A DNA stretch of 64,000 nucleotides from Arenicola marina (GCA_964019135.1 OZ025257.1:25466352-25530351), one strand, 5' to 3'; positions 46,240 through 59,358 are shown, numbered from the stretch's first letter. Program-made: numbers and translations. The notes: generated by a model not told the origin, from the sequence alone.

Positions 46240-46626
46240 ATAATGAAAAATGTATGCAATCGATAACTGTGGAATTTCCATATATTTTGAGATTTGTGAA
46301 CTAACCCCCGCCCCTTTGGTGCTTAACATTGACTTATGCATTCCATTGTTTGTCTTGAAATTGCCAAGTTCTGTCAACACCAGCCAACTCGACTCCGCTC
46401 AGCTCAGCTCGACTGATTATACCGTGACACTTGACCAGTCAATATTAACAACTGTTCTTTATCTAGATAATGCACAGTTTTTCCGTTCATTATTAAAATA
46501 AAGCACTGTTTTACCGTTCTTTATTTGAACAATGCACACTTACGTTAATACAACACGGCTAGGTCTGTTTTTCTATCCATTCTTCAAGATAATGAACACT
46601 TAAGACAAAGGTGTGACGTCACACAA
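46240..46626. repeat. Dispersed repeat, copy B (partner of 29335-29750)
   Basis: Same blocks and order as copy A, ending in GGTGTGACGTCACAC. It lies inside composite copy 3 but has no counterpart in copy 1, so it is a separate insertion. Confidence 0.8.
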
Positions 46627-47384
46627 TTTTTTAAAAGTACGTTAAAGAACTCGCTGTCGTGCATTCCCCAAGTAAACCACTCGACGCTATCGCGTCTCGT
46701 GCTTTATTTTGGCGAATGCACTCCAGCTCGTTCTTTAACTTAACTAACAGATAAACCCAATCTCCAGTGACTCGGTATGTGACAATGAGGCAGCAGATTC
46801 CTGTCGCCGCCGGTATTGATGTCAGCGAAAACTGTTCCCCAGTGATATGGACTTCGGCGAAAACTCCCCGGGATGTCGGGGCGTGGGAGGAGTGGCGCTG
46901 ATCTCGCGAGAGTGAATCCTGGATCGCCAGGCGAGTTTTATTGTAAGCGCACAATCGGTAGGCGGTCAGACCTCATCTCGTTACGGCATGCACTCGCCAG
47001 GACTCAGCAGGTTCATTTATCATTAGCTGCTTTTTTTTCTAAAACAGGATGCAGGTCATAGTCTAGATCAGCATGTGAATTGGAGCTATATTAATATATT
47101 GGAGATATAATTTTAAAAAGCAGTAATGTCACTCCCATCTTATCATACCATGCTAGAAAATGCAATCTCTCGCCGTCATGTCAATCGAAAAGAAAATATC
47201 GAATAGAGAATATCCGGAAAATTTCCATGATTTGACTGATCGTCAAACATCCGCCCGACAAACGGCGGAGGGTTTTGCCGACAACATCCCAACAATATCG
47301 CACGTGGATTGCAGACCTCATTGTACTGAACCTGACTATGGGGCGCCAAGTGTTACCCCTCTCATTTCGTCGACCAAAGAGGCT

Positions 47385-47525
47385 TCTGTCTCTACAAAAG
47401 GGCGTTTTGTCTACAAAAGCTAGTTTTGTCTTTACAAAGTCATTTTGGCTACAAAAAAATACTTTTGTCTCTACAAAAGTTGATTCTGTCGACGTAACTT
47501 ACATTTTGTCTACAAAAGTGACAGA
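47385..47525. repeat. Hairpin-like short tandem repeat
   Basis: Six to seven units of TTTTGTCTCTACAAAAG type, about 20-25 bp apart. Each unit is nearly self-complementary (CTTTTGT / ACAAAAG). Confidence 0.7.
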
Positions 47526-50500
47526 AACAATCAGAATGGGAAAAACCGAAAACCTCGTTATGCGAAACGGCCTGGTCGATTACCACCCAAATGGCAAAAA
47601 AATGTTCCAGCGAATACTCAACAAAAATAGTAAAAACCAGAAGGGCGATTTCACGCCCTAATTTTGTTTTCATGACAACGGAACATTTTACCTCATTTCA
47701 AATCCTCAAACATCAGAAACACAAGCTAGAGCTGCAGTATTTTCGTTATATATATGATACACAAGGTTCATCGTTAGATGGCATAGAGCTTTTGGTCATA
47801 TTTTGAAATTCGTCATAAATCCAAATGGTAGTTGACGTTCATCTCCACATGAACTCGTCAATGAAGATAATTTGTTCCGGTCTTACTTTTGGCTTCAGTG
47901 TTCTTTCTACGCTTCTTCGAGCTTCTGGTATCGCTTTCCTATTCAAAGTCCTGGCTTAGGATACAAACATTGGCGTTTTGCTACTCAGACGTTGTCGCGC
48001 GTCACATCATGATGTGACGATGGCGTCACGACAATCCCAATTGACGTCATGATGACGTCACAACAATTACAATTAACGTAGCCTGGCTTTGAGCCCAGCA
48101 CCAAAAACGTGATTGAGGCTCTTGTGTTTAAGCTATGCAATGAATTTGAAAATTGGGAAATATTACGAGCGTTTCATAGTGTTGATTTAGACAACTTTCT
48201 TTACTTTCCTTGTATTCGCATTTGTATATAGTTATAAATGTATATGCATGCATTTTTTTTTATTTTGATGATGAGTCATTCATGCTGATATAATTATTAT
48301 TGTGAGGTCTCCGGGGTGGCCATGCCGTTAGCTTTGTTCTTCCCTTTCTCCCTTTATCCTCTACATTCCATTTCAGTCTCTTCGTTTCTCCCACCTCTCA
48401 CTGCCTCCCCAATTCCCATCGCCTCCCTCCACCTGACCACTGAGATTTTACGCAGTCTTAATGAAACAAAGCACGAATAAAACACAGCAAATGAAGTGGT
48501 AATATAGGTAAAATGAATAGAGCATCGACTAATAAGCTTCGGATATTTAGAAAAGACCTCCGCCGGTAAACATCGATAGACATCGGTGGGTGTCAGTGAA
48601 AGGGGAATCCCTAACTCGTGACGTCATTCACATGGTATTTCCTCGAGAATGGCTCTTCGTGATGAATTCGGAAACATTCGTGTAGATCAGAATTATGTCG
48701 GAGACAATTATATATAACCAGATTTATTAAAATGTGAACACAAGGCGTAAATTACTGATATAATTGGTGTGAAATAAGCTGCGTCAAAAATATTTGTGAA
48801 ATAACATTTTCAAACTTAAGGACCTGTTTCTCAGGAAATTTGCACGGCTTTTAATTGCTATTATGGGTTGCTTACCTTAATGGCGAACCGTCCTTGATAG
48901 AGGATTATGGAAACCATTGTCACTGACAAATGCTGTCAACTGTCGCCTGACGTGTCTTGACCCCATATTTATAATCATAATTCTTACTCAGCACTACGCA
49001 AACCTCCTTTTAAAAAGGCTAAATAACACTGATGGAGACCATATATTGGCGAGGAAAGGCAATGTCCGGCCAGCAAGGTCACAGTTAGCGGCAGTGCCTT
49101 ATTACAAAACATGGCTACGGGATTATCAGTTTTACAGCCACTCGCTTTAGTTACGACCAGATTTTGAATAAGTGTCGCCCCGAACCTTGCCAACCTTTGA
49201 CTGTAACGTTTTGTTCCAGCGTGAATACTTGATAATGCAGCATTTGAGTGCGCATGATTCATTCGTCTTTTATGTGACATTTGTCACTACTAAAGCCCTG
49301 TCGACAGAATGAACTGAATCCCAATTTTGCCACGATCGCCCACACATTAAAACTATGATACTCTAGAGGGAATCAGAGCTTGGCTTAGTTTTTGTCTCTG
49401 AATATTTGCTGTCTGGCTACAGGGCCACTATCGGTAGAGTTGGGCGACACCTTGTATCTCATACATAATTGCGACGGGGCGGAATTCCTGGCCAGACATT
49501 GTTGCAATTGCTTCCTTTTTCTGGGGTCTTCAACTCCTCGCCACGCTATGGCAGGTGGCAATCCGACCGGTCAACGCCCTCTGCCGGAGCAAGATTGTTC
49601 TGATTATTAGAATATTTGACGTACGCCAGGGAAAGGTCATCGAGACAACCGCTCACTAGCAAGCCACCCCTCACCTTACTTAGCAAACAATGCATCCTCT
49701 TGTCTCTTGTTCACACTACAAACCTCATCCCGTCTCCCCCGACGGGGAGAGGTGGTGGGAGGTGGGGAAGTGGGGGGAAGCAGTGAGAGATGGGGGAGGC
49801 CGGGGTGAGGTGGTGGGAGGCGGGGGCAGGTGGGGGAAACGGGGGGAGCCAGTGGGAGATGGGGGAAGCAGGTGGGGGGGGCGGTGAGCGGTGGGGGAAG
49901 CGGGGGAAGGTGGGTACACTGCAAACAACTAAATTTTGTTTATATTTAAATGGTACTTTAGTTTATGTCATATGTCATATAATTAATGTAAATGGAATGG
50001 GCTAAGTGCAAAGTGGACTACGACTGGAAGATGAGAGGGATGTATGAGTACATACGTCTTCCTACCAGTGGGATGTCGTGCGGCTTCGTGCTATCCCGGT
50101 GTAAAGAAGATTGGCATTAAACTGTCGTGGCATGTCTGAACAATACAACACATGGTTCTATACTTCAATCTTTCATGTCAACTGGGTTCGGTCGCAATCT
50201 GTAACGTTTCATTTCTTTTGTCGCAAAAACAATTTGCAATCAAAAAAATCCCACAATTTTTCACTGAACTAGTGATGGCAATGAATGCCAGTGATGTCAA
50301 TGCAAAAGCAGAAAGAAAGGCAGAGTGCCATATAATTGCGTAACACACGATCTATGAAATATAGCAAATAAATCTCCCCGCTCTCTACCACACTACCACC
50401 TTCCAAAAACACGAAATACAAAACATGCAACTTGATGTGGCATGAATTATGAAAACATAAGGCGCCAAGGCTAGAGCATCATGTCAGACAGAATATGTCA

Positions 50501-51360
50501 GGAGAAAATGTTGAAATCGTGCACTCGTAACACAACTACAGCTTGGTCAACAAGTTCACTTCAACGACCAACCAGACTTCCCCCCCTCCCCTTTAGGACC
50601 GAAATTTATACCATTTAACATCTGAAAAACACCCCGTCCTATACAGCATATCTGGATCTGACCCTGAAACCGCACCCCCCCCCCCCTCCCCCCTATCCAG
50701 ATTTTCAGGACAGCCCCTACCGACTGCAGGGCAACAGGATAAACAGTAACCTGATATAGTAACGAAAGATCAACGCGCGCGATATTACGGAAAACACCTT
50801 CAAGAATCACGTGATCCTTCAGTGGCGGAGAGCTCATCATGTGTCCTGCAACGGACGCTAGAGCAGTCGATGAATAATGCAATTGTTCATTAGATAATAC
50901 AAACAGTTTTAAACTAATATCTAACTTCCGATGGCGTAAGAAATTTTCTTGCAAAAGAGAGTCCTGAAACTGCCAGACATATGTGGCAATTTGGTTTGAT
51001 TCATCCAGCCTTCCATCAATCAATTAATCACGCCTATGGACATGAAATGAGTTGGTGTTTAAGGCCTCTGATATTGAGGTATCAGCGTTTGGTTGCGCCG
51101 GCGATTGTGATGTAATGGGGAAATGTTTGCCACTGAGATGACAACGTGCTGTGCCGGTGTTGGTTGTCGCTTAAAAGGCGAATGAGTCACGCGACGCAAA
51201 AAAGCTGCATTATAAAATATTTACGCAGGAGCGAAACGCTGTAGGGTCAAAGGTCAGAGGTCACACGCATTCATAACCTTGTAACACGAATGAAAATGCC
51301 TCAAAAACGGAATTAAGTTGACACTTCTTCAAAAAGTGACTTTGCCGGTGTAACATGACC

Positions 51361-54300
51361 ATCTGTCCCCCCATGACAGCGTGTCCCCCATGCAGTTCGG
51401 GTATACGCGCGGAGGAGGTCACTATTTATAGGAGAGACACATTGTCATGGGCTGAATATACCTTGAGGGGACATGGGGATGGGGGTGGCGGGGGGGGGCA
51501 TGTTGTCATGGGTTAATTATAGCTATGACTAGATGTCCCCTTAGCTTAGCACGGAACTACAGATATATGTGGGTTAAGGGACATGGGGAGGGGGGGGGGA
51601 CATCCTGTCACGGGTTAATATACAGCCATGATCAAATGTCCAATTAGTTTAGCATTGGACCACACATCCAGGTGAGTTAAGGGACCCCGGAAGGGGGGGG
51701 GACGTGTTGTCATGGGTTGATTATAGCGATGACCACATGTCCCCTTATTCTAGCAGGAATATGGGCAGGGGGGGCATGCTGTCTCGGTGTAACATGACCA
51801 GGCGTCCCCCCATGACAGCGTGCCCCCCTGCAATTCTAATGTATGCGTGCAAATGAGGGTACTAGTTATGGGGGGACACATTGTCATGGGCTGAATGTAT
51901 CTTAAGGTACATTGGGGGGGGGGACATGCTGCCACGGGTTAAAATACAGCCATGACCAGGTGTCCCCTTAGTTTATCATTGGATCACTGATTCAGGTGGG
52001 TTAAGGGACATGGGAAGAGGGGGACATGTTGTCAAGGGCCTAATATAGCTATGTTTGGGTATTCCCTTAGCTTAAACAGGAATTACCGATCTATGTGGTT
52101 AAGGGACATGGGCAGGTAGGGGGGGACATGCTGTCACGGTGTAACATGACCAGGCGTCCCCCCATGACAGCGTGTCCCCCCTGCAGTTCTAATGTATAAG
52201 CGCAAAGGAGGGCACTAGTTATGGGGGGACACATTGTCATGGGCTGAATATACCTTGAGGGGATATGGGAATGGGGGTGGGGGCACATGTTGTCACCGGT
52301 TGAATATAGCTATGACCAGATGTCCCTTCAGTCTAGCATGAGATCACCGATTTACGTGGGTTAAGAAACATGGGGAGGGTGGGGGGACATACTGGCACGG
52401 GTTAAAATACAGCCATGACCAGGTGTCCCCTTGGGTTAGCATTGGATCACTCATCCAGGTGGGTTAAGGGACATAGAGAGGGGGGACATGTTGTCATGGG
52501 TTAATTATAGCTATGACCAACTGTCCCAATAGTTTAGCATTGGACCACACATCCAGGTGGGTTAAGGGACCCCGGGAGGGGGAGGGGGACGTGTTGTCAT
52601 GGGTTGAATATAAATTTGACCACATGTCCCCTTATTCTAGCACGAAATTACCTATTTAAGTGGATTAAGGGACATGGGCCGGGGGGGGGACATGCTGTCA
52701 TGGTGTAACATGACCAGCCGTCTCCCCATGACAGCGTGTCCCCCCTGCAATTCTAATGTATGCGTGCAAATGAGGGCACTAGTTATGAGGGGACACATTA
52801 TCATGGGCTGAATGTATCTTAAGGTACATTGGGGGGGGGGGGACATGCTGTCACGGGTTAAAATACAGCCGTGACCAGGTGTCCCCTTAGTTTATCATTG
52901 GATCACTGATCCAGGTGGGTTAAGGGAACTTGGAAGGGGGGAACATGTTGTCAAGGGCCTAATATAGCTATGTTTGGGTATTCCCTTAGCTTAAACAGGA
53001 ATTACCGATCTATGTGGGTTAAGCGACATGGGCAGGGAGGGGGGGACATGCTGTCACGGTGTAACATGACCAGGCGTCCGCCCTTGACAGCGTGTTCCCC
53101 CTGCAGTTCTAATGTATAAGCGCAAAGGAGGGCACTAGTTATGAGGGGACACATTGTCATGGGCTGAATATACCTTGAGGGGATATGGGGATGGGGGTGG
53201 GGGGACATGTTGTCACGGGTTGAATATAGCTATGACCAGATGTCCCTTTAGTCTAGCATGAGATCACCGATTTACGTGGGTTAAGGGACATGGAGAGGGG
53301 GGGGGGCATGCTGTCACGGGTTAAAATACAACCATAACCAGGTGCCCAATTAGGTTAGCATTGGATCACTGATCCAGGTGGGTTAAGGGACATAGAGAGG
53401 GGGGACATGTCGTCATGTGTTAATTATAGCTATGACCAAATGTCCTAATAGTTTAGCATTGGACCACACATCCAGGGGGGTTAAGGGACCCCGGGAGGGG
53501 GCGGGGGACGTGTTGTCATGGGTTGAATATAAATATGACCACACGTCCCCTTATTCTAGCACAAAATTACCTATCTAAGTGGATTAAGGGACATGGGCAG
53601 GGGGGGGGACATGCTGTCACGGGTTAAAATACAGCCATGACCAGGTGTCTCCTTAGTTTATCATTGGATCGCTGATCCAGGTGGGTTAAGGGACATAGGA
53701 AGGGGGGGGGGTGCATGTTGTCAAGGGCCTAATATAGCTATTTTTGGGTATTCCCTTAGCTTAAACAGGAATTATCGATCTATGTGGTTAAGGGACATGG
53801 GCAGGGAGGGGGGGACATGCTGTCACGGTGTAACATGACCAGGCGTCCCCCCATGACAGCGTGTCCCCCCTGCAGTTCTAATGTATAAGCGCAAAGGAAG
53901 GCACTAGTTATGGGGGGACACATTGTCATGGGCTGAATATACCTTGAGGGGATATGGGGATGGGGGTGGGGGGACATGTTGTCACGGTTGAATATAGCTA
54001 TGACCAGATGTCCCTTTAGTCTAGCATGAGATCACCGATTTACGTGGGTTAAGAAACATGGGGAGGGGGGGGGGCATGTTGTCACGGGTTAAAATACAGC
54101 CATGACCAATTGTCCCCTTAGTTTAGCATTGGATCACTGATCCAGGTGGGTTAAGGGACAGAGAGAGAGGGGGACATGTTGTCATGGGTTAATTATAACT
54201 ATGACCAGATGTCCCCATAGCTTAGCACGGAATTACAGATTTTTGTGGGTTAAGGGACATGGAGAGGGGGGGGGCATGCTGTCACGGGTTAAAATACAGC

Positions 54301-55126
54301 CATGACCAGGTGTCCCCTTAGGTTAGCATTGGATCACTGATCCAGGTGGTTTAAGGGACATAGAGAGGGGGGACATGTCGTCATGGGTTAATTATAGCTA
54401 TGACCAAATGTCCTAATAGTTTAGCATTGGACCACACATCCAGATGGGTTAAGGGACCCCGGGAGGGGGCGGGCGACCTGTTGTCATGGGTTGAATATAA
54501 ATATGACCACATGTCCCCTTATTCTAGCACGAAATTACCTATCTAAGTGGATTAAGGGACATGGGCAGGGGGGGGGGGGCAAGCTGTCACGGTGTAACAT
54601 GACCAGCCGTCCCCCCATGACAGCGTGTCCCCCCTGCAATTCTAATATATGCGTGCAAATGAGGGCACTAGTTATGGGGGGACACATTATCATGGGCTGA
54701 ATGTATCTTAAGGTACACTTGGGGGGGGGCATGCTGTCACGGGTTAAAATACAGCCATGACCAGGTGTCCCCTTAGTTTATCATTGGATCACTGATCCAG
54801 GTGGGTTAAGGGACATAAGGAGTGGGGGACATGTTGTCAAGGGCCCAATATAGCTATGTTTGGGTATTCTCTTAGTTTAAACAGGAATTACCGATCTATG
54901 TGGGTTAAGAAACATGGGCAGGGGGGGGGGGACATGTTGTCACGGTGTAACATGACCAGCCGTCCCCCCATGACAGCGTGTCCCCCCTGCAATTCTAATG
55001 TATGCGTGCAAATGAGGGCACTAGTTATGAGGGGACACATTGTCATGGGCTGAATGTATATTAAGGTACATTGCGGGGGGGGGGACATGCTGTCACGGGT
55101 TAAAATACTGCCATAACCAGGTGTCC
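51361..55126. repeat. G-rich satellite array, about 101-bp monomer
   Basis: The monomer contains CATGTTGTCATGGGTTAA, ATAGCTATGACCAGATGTCC, CCTTAGTTTAGCATTGGATC, then CAGGTGGGTTAAGGGACATG and a run of 6-12 G. A second unit type, GTGTAACATGACCAG followed by CCCCCATGACAGCGTGTCCC, recurs at about 51787, 52139, 52703, 53059, 53829, 54592 and 54945, giving a mixed higher-order spacing of about 350, 565 and 770 bp. No genes. The array continues at 61513-61775 beyond an LTR element. Confidence 0.92.
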
Positions 55127-55533
55127 TGTCGTCCGGCGATGTTCGGCACGATGGGGGAATTAAACACACGATAGGTGGTAGCAATATATATCTCTTTTAT
55201 TCCGTGGTAACTTGCACATACATCTATACTCGTTAGCTGGTGTGTTCCCGTCTGCCTCGCTCCGGGCCGCGTCCCCCTTTTCTTTACAGCGCGCGGAAGT
55301 ATTTGCGCGCCCCGTGCTGGCTGGCGAGGCAGTCTCCCGCTGAGGGGCGAGGCAGTCTCCCGCTGAGGGGCGAGGCAGTCTCCCGCTGAGGGGCGAGGCA
55401 GTCCCGCTCGCTAGAGATTGGCTAGGGCGCGCGGACCTTTTGGTGAGCCCCCGGCCGTCCTGATCGGCGAGCACCCCCCGCGGCGCCCACGCTGGATTGC
55501 TCGGATCCGGGGTGGGATCTGGGGCGTACTATA
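55127..55533 (-). repeat. 3' LTR of the Ty3/gypsy element
   Basis: 407 bp, ending in ACA on the element strand. It has a minus-strand AATAAA at 55196-55201 and carries the 23-bp subrepeat GAGGCAGTCTCCCGCTGAGG plus GGC in one more unit than the other LTR. Confidence 0.95.
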
Positions 55534-56183
55534 ATATCCCCCTCGTATGATAAGTTTGGACCCCAAACTCGATTCCATGATACCTTATGTACAGTTACGT
55601 AGTAATGAACAGTCTTACAATCAAACAGTCAAACAATTTAGATCGAAGGTTACTCGTGGTGTCCCGAAGTCTATCATGCCGTGCATTGTTGACGCCTTGG
55701 TTATAATGTTAGATTCGGCTGCGGCACTGCCTCATGCGGCATTGCGGCGTGGGTGTCGCAACGTACCTTTCGACGACCTGTGTCAGTGGCGTAAACATGC
55801 ATACTGATAAACAACTGTGGTAACAATTCGGCTATACCTGTGGCTAATGGGAGCCCTTACGGATGCTTTATGCGCCACTTTCCCGCTATTCATGGCTATG
55901 TGACGTCCCGAACTGTGTATCGCCCTTGCCGCCCTCTTTTACTTGGCCCTAAAGCCCGCTGGCCTATAGCACTTGAGTGATAGCGGACGGGGCGTGCGAT
56001 TTATCACAGCAGTGTCGCCCGTCTGCGCCGCCGGCGCTTCCTTGTCCGGTATTCTGTGACAATTGCTTCTGGCATGTTCTCGGCGGGTTCCCATGTCAAC
56101 TGGGGATCATCCTTCCATTTTACTCGGTAGACGAGTTTGCCTCGCTGGCGTTTGTGCGCCATTATGCGCTCCACCTCGAACCA
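55534..56183 (-). other. Element 3' untranslated region with polypurine tract
   Basis: On the element strand, a GAGGGGGATAT purine-rich run abuts the 3' LTR (about 55534-55545). No convincing gene was seen between it and the end of the integrase frame. Confidence 0.6.
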
Positions 56184-59100
56184 CTAATCGTCCGCCGGAG
56201 CGTTCGTGTGGTCGGATGGGTCGAACTGCCCGTGTGGTGGGTCGGGTGGTTCATGTCCTCCGGGTGGTGCTGGGTGGTACTGGCGGTTCCTGGGATCGTC
56301 ATATGGCTTCAGCCGGTTGCTGTGAGTAAGTGATTTCAATGCCTTGTGGGTGTCGCATTCTGCTAGTTTGTAGGTGAAGTTTGGGCCCAATTCTAGTATG
56401 TAGTATGGACCCTGCCACTTGGGATGGAGCTTTCGAGACATGCCCTGTGGTACCTTAGTGTTATGCAACAACACCTTGTCGCCGACCTGATATGTTGGAG
56501 CATTGGCATTCTTGTCATAGTTCTCCTTGTATTTTGTTTGATTGTTTGCTACGTTTTTCTTGGCTACCTTCCGGGCGATGTTCAGATTGTTGAGAAGGTT
56601 ATTGACATGTGTCTGACTGTCAGTGGGTAGCTTGGGTTTTGGTGCCGCGGTGGTGTCGAATGGGGTGTTCATTTGCTTCCCAAACAGGAGGAAAAAGGGA
56701 CTGTATTGCGTGCTTCTGGTTGCCGGAGTCATTCTGTATGCCATGAGTATTCCGGGCAAGAGTTCTGGCCAGTTGCTTTGATCTGGTTTGCAGTAGGCTC
56801 TGAGAGCTTGCGCTATGGTACTGTTCATGCGTTCGCATGTGGCGTTTGTTTGCGCGTGATAGGCAGATGTGTGATACTGCTTCACCTTAAATATCTCGCA
56901 TAGAGCTCCTACCATCTTTGACATGAAGTTCTTCGCCCTGTCGGTTATTAAAACCCGTGGTGCTCCATAGCGCGTGAAAATTTCACGATACAGGGTATGT
57001 GCCACGACTGTTGCTTCCTGTGACTTGATGGGGATGGCTTCACACCAACGACTGAAACTATCCACCATGAGGAGGATATATTGGTTGCCTTCGGAGGTCT
57101 TGGTGATTGGTCCCAAGATGTCCATATGCCAGCGGTCAAAGACATCGGCGATTGGCATTGGAACCAGTGGTGCCGGCCTGCCGTGTTTGTATCTTTTCGC
57201 CCGCTGACATCGGTCACATGATTTTACATACCTCTCGGTATCGGCGAACATGCCAGGCCAAAAATACTTCTGTTTGATGGCCTGAAACGTCCGATCTGTT
57301 CCCTGGTGGCCCCCTCCCATAATGGAGTCATGATAAGCTGTGAGGAGCTTGTCTCGCATAGAGATAGGCACTACGAGCTGGGTGATACCCCGCTTCTCGT
57401 TAGTCGGACATTTCTTTGCTCTGGGTGTGTATCTGTGGTACATCACGCCTTCTAGCATCATGTATTGATTTGCTTCTGCGGCCAGCTTTCGTGCTTTTGC
57501 CGGGTCCTGTGGCACTGTGTTATGAGCTAAGTAGTTGTACATAGGTCCGACCACTGGGCAGGCGCTTTGCTCTACGGGCAGTTGAACGAGTGCGTCATCG
57601 CTGCCTGCCACGATGTTAATTAAGTCAAAGTCGGTGCTTGTTGGTGATCTGGGATTGTCTGATGCAAGTGGCATGGCGTATGTTTCTGTCTCCGATTCGT
57701 ATTGGAACGTCACGTGAGTCAGGAGTTTCATATCCTTTTGGTCTCCTGGTGTCTCGTCTGTCCTTAGAGCGACAGCCGTGGGCATTGAGTCATCGCCCTC
57801 GCTGGCCTCTTGTGTCGTACCGTCGGACGATCGCCTGGACAGAACGTCTGCCTGGTTCTCCCTGCCTGGTCTGTATTTGATACTGAAATCGTACCCTTGC
57901 AGCAACATCGCCCACCGCGACAGTCGACCGGTGGACAGTTTGATGTTGTTGAGGTACTCGAGACACTTATGATCAGTGACTGCGGTGAAGTGTTTGTTTG
58001 CCAGATAGGCATTCCACTGCTTCACCGCCTCAACGACGGCCAGACACTCCTTTTCAGATATTGGATAGTTAAGCTCCGCGTTTCGCAGGGCTCTACCTCC
58101 ATATTCAATCACGACTTCTCGCCCGCCGTCATCTAATTGCCCTAATATATATCCTATGGAGTCGTGTGACGCGTCGGTGGTCACAATGAACTCCTTGTCC
58201 GTGTCGGGAAAGACCAAGATGGGCGGCGATAGTAGTTTCGATTTCAGTACTTCGAAAGCTGCCTGACACTCTGATGTCCACGTAAACCGTGTGTCTTTTT
58301 GAAGTAGTTTGTTTAGAGGGGCGGCGATTTTGGCGTAATCTTGTACGAATCGCCTGTAGTAGTTGGCCATGCCGAGGAAGCTGCGGACCTGCTTTTGGTT
58401 ACGGGAAGCTGGGAATGTGCTCATGGCCTTGGTCTTGTTTTCGTCTACTTGGATGCCTTGTTTTGAGATAACGTGACCCAAATAGAGGATCTTTTCAACC
58501 GCAAACTTGCATTTGGACGGTTTTAACGTCATGTTTGCTTCTCTCGATCTTTGGAATACGGCCTCCAAGTGCTGTAGGTGTTCGTCAACATTTTTACTGA
58601 ACACGAGGACGTCATCAACGTATATCAACACGGTCTTCCAATTGAGTCCCCTGAGTACTTTGTTCATTGTCATTTGGAATGTCGTCGGGGCTCCGACCAG
58701 ACCAAATGGGAGGACGTTGAACTCGTACTGACCCTCATGAGTCACGAAGCTTGTTTTCTCTTTGCTTTTGTCATCCATAGGTATTTGCCAATAACCTGAT
58801 GCTAGGTCTAGTGAGGAGAATATCTGGGCTTGTGACTCGCCCACTGTATCAATTACGTCTGTTAGTCTCGGGAGTGGCCAACTTGTTAGACGTGTCACCT
58901 TGTTCACTTTACGGTAATCAACACAACATCTGAACTCACCCGACTTCTTTCTGACTACTACGATGGGGCTTGCCCATGGCGACGATGATGGGCGAATGAT
59001 ACCTGCGTCCAGCATCTTCTGGGTTTCTGTCTCCGTCACCTTTCTAATCTCGGGAGATTGACGGTAATGACGCTGTCGTTGAGGGGGTGCGTCCCCCGTG

Positions 59101-59300
59101 TCGATGACGTGTTTTACCGTATCCGTGCGTCCTAGCTCGGATGTGTCTTTGGCAAAAACGTCTCGATTCCGTGCCAACAACCTTCTCAGCTCCTCTTTTT
59201 GTTTGGTTGTCAGGTCTGAGTCAGATAGGTCAAAGTCTATATCGTCTGAGGCATGTGTGGTTGTTGATGAGGCCATCGACGAGTCGAGCGTCATACTCAT
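56184..59300 (-). CDS. Gypsy pol part: reverse transcriptase, RNase H, integrase
   Basis: Fossil element part, 1038 codons, open throughout. Reverse transcriptase: ASPIVVVRKKSGEFRCCVDY, SSLDLASGYWQIPM, LPFGLVGAPTTFQ and the YVDD box. RNase H: TTDASHDSIGYIL, then SEKECLAVVEAV and VTDHKCLEYL. Integrase: an H-H-C-C zinc segment (YHDSIMGGGHQ to CDRCQRAK), then the catalytic-core landmarks WHMDILGP, ITDRAKNF and CERMN. After the core, a GPY/F-like segment (HPKWQGPYYI) is present; no chromodomain was recognised. Length is normal for the family. Confidence 0.95.
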   Translation of the reverse strand: MSMTLDSSMASSTTTHASDDIDFDLSDSDLTTKQKEELRRLLARNRDVFAKDTSELGRTDTVKHVIDTGDAPPQRQRHYRQSPEIRKVTETETQKMLDAGIIRPSSSPWASPIVVVRKKSGEFRCCVDYRKVNKVTRLTSWPLPRLTDVIDTVGESQAQIFSSLDLASGYWQIPMDDKSKEKTSFVTHEGQYEFNVLPFGLVGAPTTFQMTMNKVLRGLNWKTVLIYVDDVLVFSKNVDEHLQHLEAVFQRSREANMTLKPSKCKFAVEKILYLGHVISKQGIQVDENKTKAMSTFPASRNQKQVRSFLGMANYYRRFVQDYAKIAAPLNKLLQKDTRFTWTSECQAAFEVLKSKLLSPPILVFPDTDKEFIVTTDASHDSIGYILGQLDDGGREVVIEYGGRALRNAELNYPISEKECLAVVEAVKQWNAYLANKHFTAVTDHKCLEYLNNIKLSTGRLSRWAMLLQGYDFSIKYRPGRENQADVLSRRSSDGTTQEASEGDDSMPTAVALRTDETPGDQKDMKLLTHVTFQYESETETYAMPLASDNPRSPTSTDFDLINIVAGSDDALVQLPVEQSACPVVGPMYNYLAHNTVPQDPAKARKLAAEANQYMMLEGVMYHRYTPRAKKCPTNEKRGITQLVVPISMRDKLLTAYHDSIMGGGHQGTDRTFQAIKQKYFWPGMFADTERYVKSCDRCQRAKRYKHGRPAPLVPMPIADVFDRWHMDILGPITKTSEGNQYILLMVDSFSRWCEAIPIKSQEATVVAHTLYREIFTRYGAPRVLITDRAKNFMSKMVGALCEIFKVKQYHTSAYHAQTNATCERMNSTIAQALRAYCKPDQSNWPELLPGILMAYRMTPATRSTQYSPFFLLFGKQMNTPFDTTAAPKPKLPTDSQTHVNNLLNNLNIARKVAKKNVANNQTKYKENYDKNANAPTYQVGDKVLLHNTKVPQGMSRKLHPKWQGPYYILELGPNFTYKLAECDTHKALKSLTHSNRLKPYDDPRNRQYHPAPPGGHEPPDPPHGQFDPSDHTNAPADD

Positions 59301-59358
59301 ACAAGCGGCAGATTCCTGCGCGCCTGCGGGGGCGACTTCCGCATCACGTTCATCCCCG

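Larger units (their letters stand above)
45480..51360. repeat. Composite repeat, copy 3
   Basis: Order: 45490-45790 (as 34940-35240), an inserted dispersed repeat 46240-46626, 46735-47060 (as 32700-33020), 47530-48105 (as 35570-36295), a shortened left arm 48106-48435, core 48445-49740, a short GA tract 49735-49915, 49930-51070 (as 40060-41220), 51075-51350. It ends where the G-rich satellite starts. Frames are short and not conserved in length between copies. Confidence 0.75.

Noticed and set aside
51361-55126. CRISPR array
   Set aside because: There are no unique spacers of constant length. It is a satellite with degenerate 101-bp monomers in a eukaryotic genome.
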